Shown here piece by piece: positions 45,301-57,160 of a DNA stretch of 64,000 nucleotides. Source of the DNA: Bolinopsis microptera. Lineage: Eukaryota; Ctenophora; Tentaculata; Lobata; Bolinopsidae. Location of the stretch: the NCBI RefSeq assembly GCF_026151205.1, contig NC_087075.1, positions 16,114,571 to 16,178,570 on the forward strand, given 5' to 3'. The notes below the pieces were generated by a model. That model saw nothing but the letters and a program-made list of their open reading frames with translations, was not told where the DNA came from and made no database searches. Positions within the stretch are counted from its first letter, which is position 1, and the number at the start of each line of letters is the position of its first letter. Position numbers and translations under genes: made by a program.

Positions 45301-47780
45301 CTGATAATAGTGTGGATCATCTGAACATAAAGCAAGGAACCTATATTTATTATAATACTCCTCTGTGTTGTGACACTTGTAATACGTGTGGTAACGATCC
45401 GGACATACTTGTTTCAAGAATCCTCTATCTTCTTGGAAACTGCACGTCTTGTCTGCAAAGCGTTTTCATGAGATATGTGCAATAAGCTAAGCTTTTTATT
45501 CATTTACTTCAAACAAAAATTACTATCTTTAAAATTTTACCAAAACCCATAATCATGGGTAGAGTGGACCGCTGTCAGTGTCTCTCTTTCCCAAACAAAA
45601 GGAAATGATATTACTTTGATTGACCGTTCTCAAATGCAAAATGATACCGAGAATGAAATCGGTCGCTCGCTTTTCCCATTCATTCACGGCTTACGAATTG
45701 TAATAAGTTTCGATTGATTACATCAATCAGATGCTGTAAAAATCTCTTTGGGTTGCGTTCGGGTCGATACCTAGTATTTCGGGGTAAGGGTGGTAGTTAT
45801 TAGTATTACTTATTGAATTAGCTGAAGTTTATTGAATCTTCATTGCCGAGTACAGCTGCCTTTGGGTAGTTTTTCTTAATCTATTACAATTGTAAATGAA
45901 TGGGAAAAGCGAGCGACCGATTTCATTCTCAGTATCATTTTGCATTTGAGAACGGTCAATCAAAGTAATATCATTTCCTTTTGTTTGGGAAAGAGAGACA
46001 CTGACAGCGGTCCACTCTACCCATGATTATGGGTTTTGGTAAAATATCATCTCTTTTTGATTATAATGTCAGGGTACTTTATAAAGTCGAAATATAAACT
46101 GATATCTTCATTAATAAGGAGGAAGTTTCAACGATTTCGAAATCTATCCTTTAAAAACATTTCCTTGTGTTTAGGGAAGCATATCGGTCGATCACTGACT
46201 GAATATGCCACTTAATACTCATTCAAGTTGGCATTAAATTCATATATAATGACATTAAACTGTCGTGGCAAAGCAGAATTTGTTGGAAATCACGAATGAG
46301 CAAAATTCTCACCTTTCGCACGTGCAAACTTTGAGCAGACGTTGCGTGCGCATCCAATATTGAATCGCCGTAAATTTTTGCATGTAATTGTTTTATATAT
46401 AGCTTGATAAGCATGCAAAGTTTCAAAGTATTTTAAGAAGAACTGTAATCACAAGGGCACTCTAAAGTTGACAGAAAATGACGAAAACAGCAATTTTCAG
46501 TGATTTTAGCGATTTTCTATCAATTTGGGCGTGTTCCAACGTGTGCAACTTTTCGATTTTCAACTTTAAAACTAGCCTATGACACAATTTATACCTATAG
46601 GAAGCAGAACTGAGCTCCACAACCCAAGGCATGGCCCAACACCAGAGAATACTAAATCGCAAAATTGACGTTTTTATAAAATAATTCTTCAAAAAAGCAC
46701 AAACTTCAATGACGAATATCTTTATGAAGGAGCAAGCTAGAAAAACTTTCCGGTAGATTTTCAGAATGCTTGAACAATTATCTAAGGTGAAAATTTCCTC
46801 AGATTTTGAATAAAATTACTCCTTAATGGTTTAAAATTAATTTTAAAAGTTATTACTTTGTCAAAAATCAAGTTTCAACGGTTAACTTGATGACGTCATC
46901 AAGGGGTGTTTATGACGTCATATAATTTTTGTATACAATGTAAACTAAAGTATAAACAATTATTTGCAAGACCTGTGGTCGGAAATGGCTGTATCTTTTA
47001 TACTTTTAAATCTATGGACAATTAAATACAGGCTACAATTGACTGGCAAAGCGTCTATCCCTGAATATATATATGTATATATGTATCACGACAATCTATC
47101 GTAAAACAGGGGTTCTAGAAAACCCACTTCCCGATGCTCCTGAAACCTGAAACTTTTTTTGCAGTCGATTTGGTCAACGTCTAGACGCCCTGAAAAATTT
47201 CAGATCTCTAACTCAATTTTAACATGGTTTTTAAGGCACCTGAATATGGCGATTTTGGGTTTTTTACCGAATTTCGTATAACAGTGCTGGCGAGTATTTT
47301 ATGCAAATTTCTTAAAAATCTCAACATAACTATTTTTTATTCCTGTCATCTTTGACATCAAATTAGAATGTTTTGAACTAAAAATAAATCTGCTGAACGA
47401 CTTCCGATGAGTCTTAATGCCTGAAAAACGCCTCCGGCCGGAGTGCACGCTTCGCGTGCACGAAAGAGGCTTGTAACGTGTACCAAAGGGGGTATAATAG
47501 TAAAGGGGGTATAATAGTAAAGGGGGTACATAGTATACCCACAATAAATGCACCGGTCGTGCTTGCCAGCACTGTGATTGATATAGTTCGATTTTAATTT
47601 TTACACGTAATGATATAACTACTCAATTATATATAAGTAATGATTACCTTCGGACCAAGGATCTGTCATTCTGAATGAGCTTGTGGTAGGAGTATTCGAT
47701 GTCGTGTGGTGACTCTGTGATGACGAGGCTGTGTATGATTTACCAAGTTTCAACAGGATCAGTAATATAACAAGTTTCAT
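42340..47780 (-). CDS. LDLa-repeat rhodopsin-like GPCR (one in-frame TAA)
   Basis: Exon 1 47780-47648 (signal peptide MKLVILLILLKLGKSYTA, then Ser/Thr-rich, phase 1) joins exon 2 45452-42340, about 1,080 codons. The ectodomain has roughly eight LDLa-like cysteine modules (CDGQPDCNDKSDETDRIC, CNLIDDCGDGSDEDSC, CDGSFDCLDLTDEC). A seven-helix class-A region follows: TM1 after CSSWIIGFLAVLANFIIL, LTRIYG in the DRY position, CWVPFIVICVL in TM6, NSVINPLIYDD in TM7. The architecture recalls LDLa/relaxin-receptor-type and snail GRL101-type receptors, but I see no leucine-rich repeats. Codon 44943-44941 is TAA in a single otherwise open frame between two LDLa modules. It is a pseudogene, null allele, sequence error or readthrough. 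Confidence 0.85.
44941..44943 (-). other. In-frame TAA in the receptor ectodomain
   Basis: The frames on either side (44944-45452 and 42340-44940) are in register (168 nt = 56 codons from the stop to the first downstream Met). The peptide after the stop continues with CDGKKDCVNGEDEANC, a complete LDLa motif, and coding character is undiminished for about 870 codons. Confidence 0.85.
45534..46045. mobile_element. 512-bp foldback MITE in the receptor intron
   Basis: Arms of about 150 bp (45534-45685 and 45893-46045) are complementary with about one mismatch. They begin ATTTTACCAAAACCCATAAT. The loop is about 210 bp. A solo arm of the same family is at 26017-26145. Near-identity of the arms suggests recent insertion. 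Confidence 0.85.
46046..47647. other. Remainder of receptor intron
   Basis: 1.6 kb of AT-rich sequence. A triple GGGGGTATAATAGTAAAG repeat lies at 47488-47530. No exon found. Confidence 0.5.
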
Positions 47781-48812
47781 AGCTGCATAGATAATATGTT
47801 AATTAAGATGGGATTTAAAGGTAATTGTAAATTTGTTCAAACACCGCTTATGGCTACTACCGCCTCAAGTACACACAAAGTAAGAGAATATACGAGCACA
47901 TGACCTTAGACAGATAGAATCACTCATCACCCCCCAGTTACAGTATTTCCAAAAACTCACACAAACACCTCAACACAAAAAAGTCTTGTATCTTGTTGTT
48001 GTATCTTCCTCTCACCAGAGACGTGCACCACCGCGAAATTTTGACCCAGACCGCGGTCTTTGAGGTATTGGCCGTCAGATGTTAACGATCTAAGACCGGG
48101 GTGACCATGTGACCATGGAATCCCCTTTATCGTTGAAATACGCCTTGCCTAAATAGAGTCATTAGCCCTCTCCTCATGTCCTGACCCCCTAATATCTACT
48201 CCCACTTCGTTGACGAAGACCTCGGATCCTTCAGAGACAGACAACACGCAGAATCCTTCCTCACCTTCCTCAACTTCTTCACCGAAGACCTCAAATTCAC
48301 CCAAGAACACGAAAAAGAAGAATCTCTGGGCTGCCAAGTTTCAACAGAATAATTAATATTGCAAGTTTTATATAGTGACCACAGATTTAATAACATCTGA
48401 AACCGTCCTCAATGGCCGGTGCTTGATTCTTTGACTGAAGATATTTCGACCTACGAGTGGCATTTGATTGATTGATTGATTGGGAACTGAGATTTACTAC
48501 CCCAGTTAATGTTTACTAAAATAGATATTGAACAGCAATTCAATAAGATAAAAATCGTACCAGCGTACTTTAAAATCTGTATGATTCATGAAATTAAAAG
48601 TAGCTATGACCATTAAGAGTTAAATATATTGTTTATATTCCCCATCATGGACTAGTGGCTCAACAAAACTGCGTCGGAAATTAAAGCTCAGCTAAAGCCT
48701 GAAGACTATTCAGTCTTGTGCAGAAAATAAGTACAGCTACCAATATGTCCCTCACAAACATGGTCCAAAACATATCAAAACAGCACACGAAACACACACT
48801 CAAAAAAAGTTG
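47781..48812. other. Upstream region of the receptor gene
   Basis: Should contain the receptor promoter. Apart from the duplicate signal-peptide exon and a short (ATTG)n at 48463-48483, nothing specific is recognised. Confidence 0.45.
48290..48375 (-). pseudogene. Decayed duplicate of the receptor signal-peptide exon
   Basis: The minus strand reads ATAAAACTTGCAATATTAAT then TATTCTGTTGAAACTTGG. This aligns with the real exon 1 (ATGAAACTTGTTATATTACT, GATCCTGTTGAAACTTGG) but has ATA for ATG and soon diverges. It lies about 0.6 kb upstream of the functional exon and suggests a tandem duplication of the gene's 5' end. Confidence 0.6.
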
Positions 48813-49524
48813 TCAACCGTTGCTCTCATCGGCACAATAAATTTGCCCGTCCTTTATGTAAAACTTTTTGGTCGGTTCTGCAAGTGCCCGCTTCTTCATG
48901 TCCTGTACCAGATCTTTCCGGAGCTTCCTCTGTTCGACAGACCGATCAGGGCTCAAGAAAACTGTCTTAAACTTCTCACTCTGCCGCAGGTTCCTGGCAT
49001 TCCTCAGAATCTGATCAACGATGAGCGAGTTTGAGGTGATAACTTTAACTGGTCGCGTTGAGTCAACCGTTTTCTTTTTTCCTATTCTCTGAGCCTCTAC
49101 TTTTGGCTTTATGCCAATAGTTTCCAGAACTTCACTGACTTGAGATTCGAGCTTCTCTTCTTTTTCCTCAGGCAGACCGAAGATAAGAACTAAGAAGGTT
49201 CCTGCTGCGGTCCTCCTCTGCAATAATAGGCTTGACTACAGACGTCAATGCTTCCGGGCTGATTACTGGAGACTGTGCTGGCAAACTTTGAACGACAGAG
49301 CTGTAAGATTGGAACTCCGCTTTCACTGAATCAGCAACTGAACTTGACACAGTTTTCTTCATCGCTTCAAGTTGCTCAGTCTTGCAAGCTGATAGCTCGG
49401 CCTGAACACTGATAATCTGCTCTTGCTTCTCAATTAACTGACCCTGAAGTCTGGTCAACACATTCTTATACGCTTCAACGGTCTCCATAAGATAGTTCGT
49501 ATACTCAAAAGATCGACCACACAC
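48813..49524 (-). pseudogene. LINE ORF1 fragment (second CR1-like element)
   Basis: The first part (49524-about 49200) has a coiled coil (YLMETVEAYKNVLTRLQGQL). The second (49220-48813) carries FLVLIFGLPEEKEE, RIGKKKTV, PVKVITSN and FKTVFLSPDR, the RNA-recognition-like/C-terminal pattern of many CR1-clade ORF1 proteins. The two parts are in different frames and overlap at 49168-49223, so a frameshift occurred there. It lies 3' of another LINE's ORF2 in the same orientation, so it belongs to a separate truncated copy. No ORF2 follows it. Confidence 0.75.
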
Positions 49525-49600
49525 ATCGACAATCTCCGGCTTATTCAGTCCTACCTATTGAACCTATTGATAGGTTTAGAAGTAGGCATCCTCACGGCCA

Positions 49601-52600
49601 TCACGCAATCTGCGGACCACCTCCTTGACTGCACCAGTCTATTATCGAGTTAGAGTTTTCTGCACTGTATCCAGGAGTAGGGGGCTTGTCTGGAAGGGTG
49701 TCTAGGAAGTTTCCAAGAGATGTCTTGAAGCTTGTCAAAGTCCTTTGAGTATTGACAATTTTGGGGAGAACATTCCAGAGTCTTCCAGCTCTCACTGCGA
49801 ATGAGTGGTCGTAGGTAGAGCGTGCAGCAGCTGATGCTTTTTTTGTGAGAGAAGGGAGTATAACTTTAACTCCCAGTCTGGCATTCTCTCTGAACTGTAC
49901 ATCTAGGTCATTTGGACATATACCCTGGAGAACTTTCCACAGATGTATGATGGTGTAGCGTTCTCGGCGTCTTTGCAGTGATGTAAGTTTCAGTTCCTTC
50001 AGTCTATTCCAATAATCGGTGTCTCTGAGCCCTAGAATTCGTCTAGTGAACTGGCGTTGTATGCTCTCGATAGACTGGATATCATAGATCTTGTTTGGAT
50101 TCCAAAGCGGGCAGCAGTACTCCACTCTGGACCTTATCAGGGATTTGTAGAGCTGGAGCATAACAGGTGTTGTCCTGTCTTTGAATACTCCAGGAACCCA
50201 AGATGCCATCTGACGTGCCTTGTCAACCATGATATTGATTTGTGGTGTCCAGGAGTAATCATCGGACATGTTGACTCCTAGGTCACGCACTAATGGGCTT
50301 CTTTCTATGACTGATCCATTTGGAGTGGTGTAGTTTGTGATGTCACTCATAAATGGCAGCTCCTCTGAAAGTGATTTAGAGGCCGGTGTTCTATAGCAGA
50401 CAAGTTCAAACTTGTTTTCGTGCAGTTTCATGTTGTTGTCCTCGGACCAACGTATGATTCTGTTTAGATCTTCTTGAAGAAGATTGCAGTCGTTTAAAGT
50501 CGATATTTTTGATCCGCCTATTCGGGTGTCATCGGCAAAGCTGCTAAGTTTTGAATCTTTCACGTACTGATCTAGATCGTTGACGTAAAGAAGAAAGAGG
50601 ATTGGAGTTGGACCAAGTACAGTCCCCTGCGGTACTCCACTGATAACCGGCATTGGCCTAGAATGTTTTCCATCAACAATGACCGTCTGAGTCCTATCAA
50701 GGAGGAATTGCTCAATCCATTTGTACAGATTACCTTGTATTCCATACGACTTAGCCTTTTTAAGAAGTAGGGAATGATCCACCTTGTCGAAGGTTTTAGC
50801 ATAATCAAGGTATATCACGTCTGTTTCGGAGCTGTCTAGGTAGTTGTTTAGGATGTAGTCCATGTGTTGTAATAACTGTGTAAGACAGCTTCTACCTTTC
50901 CGGAAGCCGTGTTGCTTCTTAGAGAATATGTGATTCGACTCCAAGTGCTCTACCATGTTCTTTCTTAGTACTCTCTCAAACACTTTTATCATATGGGAAG
51001 TTAACGAGACATGTCTATAATTTCCCGGGTCTGTTTTGTTTCCTTTTTTAAACACTGGTGTGATATATTGTTCCTTATAGACTGAAGGAACTTGACCATT
51101 TCTGAAGGAGTTCTCCCAAATGATCATCAGGGCTTCTGAAAGCGGTTGTTTGCAAGCTTTCAGTATCCTTGCTGGAATGTCCCCATCAGATGTTGCTGAG
51201 TCAGCATCAATTTCATCAATAGCTGTGATGAGGTCCTCTTTTCTAAAGTTGAATGATGTCAACTTTTCTGAGGGCGATGTTATATTGCTGGTTGTGTCTT
51301 TTTTCTTCTCGTTGTCAGGGTCACTAAACACTGAAGAATATTGGTCTTGAAGGATTTCCGCCATTTTCTTAGCATCATGTTGTAGTGTTCCTGTGGAGCT
51401 GCTTCTTAGCGGACCGATATTTGATTTCAGCTTAGAAAATCTTTTTGCATAGCTGAAGAAATATTTCGGGTTTTTCTTCACGCATTGTACCGCTTTGCGC
51501 TCTCTTCCGTGAATCTCCATACTTATGTTTTGTTGAATTTCATAAGCCATCAGATTCACTTTATGTTCTAGGGTTGGTAAGGAGAGGGAGTCCGGGTTTA
51601 ATATCTTAAGACATCTGATGCGTGCCTTGAGTTTTCTCTTTTTTCTGTATAATATCCTTCTGGGTCGGCTTATTTTGGGCCTGGCATTAGCTGCTGGAGT
51701 TTCCTTGAGAGGGGTATGGGCATAGCAGATCTGTAGTGTTGTCAGTCGGACGATTTCTGCAAACATCGATCCGTCATCTTCTTGTGGGCACAGATTATGA
51801 AGTGTGTTCCATTCAACATCTATAAGTTTTCTGTTTATGGCATCAAGATCTGCTTTGTGGAGGTTGAGGCTAAAGTATGTGAAATCCTCTGCTTCTTTCA
51901 CATTATGATAGTAGTTTTCATTTCTTCTGGCGTCGTAGCCTAGAACTACGGACACAAGATTATGGTCAGATAAACTAGTTTCTGTGGACTGTGTCTCACA
52001 AACATATTGCACACGGTTGGTTAAGACCAGGTCAATGGTGTTTTTACCACGTGTCGGCTGGTTATAAATGATTTGTGAGAGAAGATTTTTCGACATGAAG
52101 TCAAGTAGAAGGGTCGCCGACTCTGTTCCTCTCTTTCCTAGAGAGCTGTCTGCAGTTAATATTTTCCAATCTATATTGGGTAAGTTGAAATCTCCTGTTA
52201 CGTAGAGCTCCTGATTTTCTTCAGGTCTTGAGTCAATGAATCTGCTCTAATATATATCTGAACGAAGCCACCGGGCAGTCAGGTGGTCTATACACTGTTG
52301 CGGTAACACAGTTCAGTTCCTCTATCCTGAGGATTACACAATTACAGAATTTGTCGCCAAAACTTTTGTAGTCAGACACAATATACGAGTTGTGAACGTA
52401 TAACAATGCACCTCCATTGTTTCTCAGGTCTCTATCTGATCTAAAGACTGAATAGTTTTTTACCTGTAATTGTGCATCGGTAATGTAGCTCTTCAGCCAC
52501 ATTTCTGTTATCCCCATGAATGGCACGAAGGTATTTTTGTTGTTGAGAATGGTATCGGAAATGAAGGGTATTTTCCACTTTGTCGTGCTGGTGGCTTTAG

Positions 52601-52655
52601 GGGATAGACACTGCGCATTTAGTAGATGGAACACTGATTCTGGCCGTTGTTCCAC
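49601..52655 (-). pseudogene. LINE ORF2: APE endonuclease and reverse transcriptase
   Basis: The endonuclease begins FHLLNAQCLSPK, with ITEMWLK, RSDRDLRNNGGALLYV and ATVYRPPD. The frame shifts near 52240, then TGDFNLPNIDW and SLSDHNLVSVV complete it. The reverse transcriptase shows FKKGNKTDPGNYRHVSLT, GFRKGRSCLTQLLQ, YLDYAKTFDKVDHSLL, SGVPQGTVLGP and the catalytic FADD (LSSFADDTRIGG). A CR1-type C-terminal zone with YCCPLWNP and RRILGLRDTDYW follows. Total about 1,018 codons, close to full length. Only one visible lesion, so fairly young. Confidence 0.9.
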
Positions 52656-54062
52656 GGGGCAGTTGGGGGTTGTACCATTTGGTTGGGTAGTTGGTACTGG
52701 GGGAATGTTGGTGGTTGGGGAAGGCTGAGTTGGTTGATGGAGCTCAGTTGTTTCCAGAGGGCTTCTATCTGTGTGTCTATGCCCTGTTTCATAATTCCTA
52801 TCTCTGCTCGTTGTTGACTGAAGCCCTGCTTCATGTTCTCTATAATTTTTTCTAAAAAATCATTTGGAGCGACAGGAGCAGTGGATCTCTGTTGGTCACT
52901 GTTCATTCGTCTTCTAGTGAAGGGGGTTCTGAATGCTTCACTACTATGGCTTTCCACAGATGTGGTGCTATCTCTTCTCAATCTAGATGGCCTTGTGTCC
53001 ATCCTAGATGTGTCAGCTGTAGGGCGGAATCTTTGTGGGTTGTATTGACGGGTATCTTTATCTCTATCCTCGTCATAATTTTGTCTCTTTGAACCTACCA
53101 AGTGTGTATAGGTACAGTCTGGGTTCAGGCATTTGCCAGATTTGAGGGAAAACTTACACAGTACTGGGTGGTACTGTTTGCAGGAATTTCCTTTGGTGCA
53201 ACCGCCTCTTCTTTTTCCAAAGCGACAGAACTTAACGCATCTTCTGGGGTGTGCATGCTCACAGGTCTTGCCTTGCACTTCGGTTTGACCACTTGCACCA
53301 TAGGGGCATTGGTGCTTTTTGTACAGTGGACATATAATTTGTACTTGAGACTTCTCCTCGCTCCTCGCTTCGTGTGTGTCTCAACGAGGGCTGGGTCTAT
53401 CTTCTTCAGAAGTTAGATTATCGTTCTCAGTCTCAGTTTTCTGGACAACAACAAAATCAATTCTGTCGTTATCTTTTATCTCGCTAGTATCTTTTTCTTC
53501 TTCTTTTTCCTTTTCTTCTTCTTCGAAAGATACTGTTCGTCTTTGTAGTTTAGTAGAGCCCGACAGTTTGTTCTTAAGCCTACATCCCCTACAAAGCCAA
53601 ACTGACCCAGTCAGGTGGGTGGTCGAATCTTGACTAAGTCTCTCAAACCTTGCAGAAACTGCTTCACAGTCGTGACTTCCTTGTATGCAGAGATAGCAAG
53701 ATATATACTATATAGGGAATATCTCCATCGAGCTTGTTCTGATACTTCTCGTTACATTCGTCGCACTGTTCTACAAAGTGTGATTCTATCTTCAGGATTA
53801 TCCTGTCAGTAAGGATGTCTTTGTTCTTAAATATCTTTGTGTCGTCTTCATTCCTCACCTTTAATTTAAGGAAAACGGCACAATCTTCTAGCTCGGCCAC
53901 AGGGAAAACTTTGATCTTCTTGAAGTTTGCCTGGTACTTTACGAAATAACTATAAGCACCGATAACTTTCTTTATGTTGGGTGTTTTAGCTAGTTCGAGT
54001 AGTTCTCCGATGGCTGACTTGTACATTTCGACATCTTCTGGGGAGTGTGTCAGTATACTCAT
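52619..54062 (-). pseudogene. LINE ORF1 with PHD-like and CCCH zinc fingers
   Basis: The N-terminus is MSILTHSPEDVEMYKSAIGE. Next is a Cys/His array CDEC...CYLC...HDC...WLCRGC (about 53570-53790), of PHD-finger spacing. Then come an acidic Glu/Lys tract and three CCCH-like fingers (ICPLYKKHQCPYG, CRFGKRRGGCTKGNSCKQYH, CKFSLKSGKCLNPDCTYTH). The C-terminus is Pro/Gln-rich. A frameshift near 53700 divides the PHD region, and TGA (in RPSPR*DTHE, about 53382) interrupts before the CCCH fingers. PHD fingers are known in some CR1/L2 ORF1 proteins; the CCCH array is less usual. Confidence 0.75.
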
Positions 54063-54457
54063 TTTATGGCAGTGTTAAGTCTTACCAACCAATGAGGAGA
54101 ACAGAAGATGAAGATATCAGTTACAGCGACACACAACACTTACAGCACGGTCTACCTGGTCTGATGATAGGAACGTTGATACCTGGTATACCGCGTGCAA
54201 GTTCTTCTGCGTGTGTCTCTGTCACTGATCTGAAATGAGTAGGAGCAGTTACTTTGTAAAACGGTAGAGGGACCGCTGTGAGTGGGTTAGTAACTGAATT
54301 TTTGATTTGATGAGATGAAGGAACAAAGGTTGCCCAACGGGTATAGTTACCAACTGAGCTTATTGTCTGCAGGTGGGCACGTTTGATGTGACCCCTGAGT
54401 TCACCAATATTCTATCACGGGGTATATGTCTATTGGGCTGACATCATATACCTCAAA
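54063..54457. other. Probable 5' region of the LINE, nothing firm
   Basis: Directly upstream (minus sense) of ORF1. No coding signature recognised. Confidence 0.35.
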
Positions 54458-54643
54458 TTATTTGTTATATAGTAGTGTTGAAAGTATCAACAGTCTGTTG
54501 AAGTTCTTAGCGTCCGCAATGTCCTTTAACTTTCCGTACGGCTTGCCAAATTTCTTCACAGTCTCTTTGCTCCAGGTGAACATCTCATTCCACATGTAAT
54601 TGATACTTTCCAAGTCCAAATCTGCCATCGTAAAGATCAGCAC
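54458..54643 (-). CDS. Small minus-strand ORF upstream of LINE ORF1
   Basis: Likely start is MADLDLESINYMWNEMFTWS, about 56 codons. Composition is protein-like (Trp, Tyr, Lys, Asp spread evenly) in contrast to neighbouring shadow frames. It may be the 5' part of the LINE's ORF1 transcript or a relic of another element. No family recognised. Confidence 0.3.
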   Translation of the reverse strand: MLIFTMADLDLESINYMWNEMFTWSKETVKKFGKPYGKLKDIADAKNFNRLLILSTLLYNK

Positions 54644-54879
54644 AACAAGCTAGCAGCGCAGTAGCGGTGCAATTATCAAGAGATAAGCAGTGCGATAACG
54701 AGAGCTAACAATTTTAAAACGGCAGTGAGAGTGTATTTCGACTAACTTGGATTTCTAATTTGGATTTCTCTCTGATAAACAAAAGCAAACGAACTGGTAC
54801 ATTAAGTGAGACAGGGAAGATAGTAGGAGTGTGGAATGGGAGAGCCTTGCTCACGAGATTTGCCTAATTGCTATTGTTC

Positions 54880-55410
54880 TATTTCACTCCAATTCCTTGT
54901 AGCCCCTCTTTACCCATTGTTTTATGAACTATTAAGTGATTAAAGAGGAAGCAGAGAATCTTTGCGTGTACCCCGAGCAAGGTGTGTGGCATTGCAACTA
55001 GAGAACTTACTTGAGACGGCACTCGGCAACATGTTACTTAATGTTGAATTCTAAGCCATGAAAGGTTACTATTGTTATGTGATGCAGATTGCAGGGTGTA
55101 AGCAACGACGAAACGACCGCCCCCACTAAAAAACTTTTTAAAGATTTTACAAACGTATTCTCTAAAAATCAGGATATTAGAACAATTTAAGGGGAGAGGG
55201 GCGGCAAAATTTAGCGAGTGGGCGGCCCACAGGAACGTTTCGTCACTGAGTATAAGGATTACACTGTTTATCCACTAAGAGTAAGAGCAACCCAAAAGGC
55301 TTTGAAGGTAATATACTATGAAAATGCTATCCTGACGATGGTCAACTTTTATTTGGAGATGGTTTTATACCCTACAAGTGTTGCCAAGCACCGCATATTG
55401 CACCTCAAAT
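54880..55410. repeat. Dispersed low-copy repeat, copy 2
   Basis: Diverged counterpart of 23760-24215, ending GCCAAGCACCGCATATTGCA. Noncoding. Confidence 0.45.
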
Positions 55411-55539
55411 AATAGTCGAATAACACGAATCAGTTAATTTTTAGGAAAAACAATACAGTAATAGCACTTTTTAAATCAGCGTCATCACAAAAGAATCATT
55501 TCAAGCGTAACAAGAATTGCGCCGGTTGTTTCGTTTTGG

Positions 55540-55605
55540 TTACCTGGGGACCTCAGGCTATCATGTTCATAATAAAGATTCGGCGGAATGACAGTAACTT
55601 TTTGG
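55540..55605. mobile_element. Solo end of the TTACTGGG TIR family
   Basis: TACCTGGGGACCTCAGGCTA, followed by AAGATTCGGCGGAATGACAG, matches the right-hand part of the element at 22758-23627, truncated before the terminal CCCAGTAA. Confidence 0.6.
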
Positions 55606-56464
55606 CGGACGTTAGATTTCCGTTCACTATAACTATAAATATAGGCTCCAATCAGCTCACTTCATAATAATAATATTGATACAGATCAGTACACTATACT
55701 ACGCATGCCACATACAAATTGGGCTTATTACCTAATGCTATACGATACATAGAATACATTAAAATTCTCTCGCACCGCGCATTCAATGACATGCTAGCTA
55801 TATACATCATATCTCCGCAAGCAATACTCGTGCGCTTCATCGCGCGCTAGTTGTCATGGTAACATACGGACGGAATGACAACATATTCAGACCCGCCTAC
55901 CGCTATCTCCAAAATCCACGTTTTTCTGCAAAAACCTCCATTCGTAACCTTTCACTATTGCCTTTTTGCAAAAGGGTGAACGGAAAAAATTTAAATATTA
56001 GAATACTGTTCTCCAATGACCCAAACAGTCAGGATCTGAACTAAAAGACTTGAGGTATGTTCATTATATGCAAGCCTCTTGATTTATAATCACCGGGTCT
56101 AATAATTGTTTAAGAGAGTTCTCTGGCAGTTACGAAACTCGAGAGACTGTGGGATACTGAAGGGAAAGGAAGCAGTTCTAACGAGCTCTTCTCAAACACA
56201 AGGATATATCTTGTGAACTTGGCTAGTATATATGAAACATTTGACATGGAGTTGTAGAGTAAGTTATGTGCCTCGCCGGGCTAAAGTAGTGGATGTCCTT
56301 ACTGTACGGCATGTTAAACAAGGATCTGAAACTACTAGGTTCCGTACAGACTCAACTCTGCACCCGTGTCAATATGTTCATTATATGCAAGCCTCTTGAT
56401 TTGTAATGGTATATAAATATAATAGCCCCTATATATGCCAGGTGCCAAGGATGTATTTAAACCT
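55606..56464. other. Intergenic; one dispersed direct repeat
   Basis: TATGTTCATTATATGCAAGC, continuing CTCTTGATTTRTAAT, occurs at 56055-56090 and 56372-56407, about 317 bp apart. No gene recognised. Confidence 0.5.
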
Positions 56465-56467
56465 TAA

Positions 56468-57160
56468 GGGGGGGGGGGCCAATGGGTATTTTTTGTGAAA
56501 CTTTATTTCGAGATAGTAGTTGAGCAACAAACTAGAATAAGGTGGAAATGCGATTTAGAGTCGATTCCGAAAATTTCATGCACAAATTTTGAAAACTGAT
56601 TGAGTTATTTCCAAATTAATGAAATCAATTCCGCGAATATCGCGAACGAAGATGCAGGCAATTTTGTTCATTTTTGGGGTATTTTCGCCTTAGTGTCCAC
56701 ATTTAAACAAATGTAAAGCGATAACTTACAGAGAATATGTAGTTTAGGCTAACCTTTCACATAAAGTAAGTCTCATTCAAAAATATTGATATTTGACCAA
56801 TTTATGGGACGAAATTTACCAAATTTGATGCTTATGCCCAAATATGGGCATATGGTTTTTGCCTCATAACTCATTCATTTTTTGTCCAATGTTGATGAAA
56901 TTTCATATACGAGTTCAGGAGACTACTAGCTACAAGTAAAGCACCTTAAACCTGGGTTTTGGGCATGTTCAGGGTATCTGGCTAAATTGGGCCTAATTTG
57001 GACCAAATATGGGCGTGGCTGCCCCGCGGGCACCGTTTGGCGGTTCGGGTCTGGGACCCCCTCAAAAGTTCGGTCACTGGTCTTAGTTTGTTGCTCAACT
57101 ACTATCTCGAAATCAAGTTTCACCCCCCCCCCCCCCCCCCCCCCCGCATAAAAAATATTA
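56468..57160. mobile_element. MITE with homopolymer-G/C ends
   Basis: The left arm (G run, then TGAAACTTTATTTCGAGATA, GTAGTTGAGCAACAAACTA, 56468-56535) is mirrored at 57085-57160 (TTAGTTTGTTGCTCAACTAC ... TTTCA, then about 24 C). Arms are about 65 bp with few mismatches. A G run of 10-24 bp sits inside each arm near the edge. The interior is noncoding. Confidence 0.75.

Larger units (their letters stand above)
49540..54062 (-). mobile_element. CR1/Jockey-like non-LTR retrotransposon, broken
   Basis: ORF1 (54062-52619) then ORF2 (52655-49601), overlapping by 37 bp, minus sense. The 3' end is near 49550 in CAATAGGTT-type short repeats (TTGAACCTATTGATAGGTTT), which resembles the microsatellite tails of CR1-like elements. 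ORF1 has one frameshift and one in-frame TGA, and ORF2 has one frameshift, so the copy is inactive. No target duplication could be identified. Confidence 0.85.
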
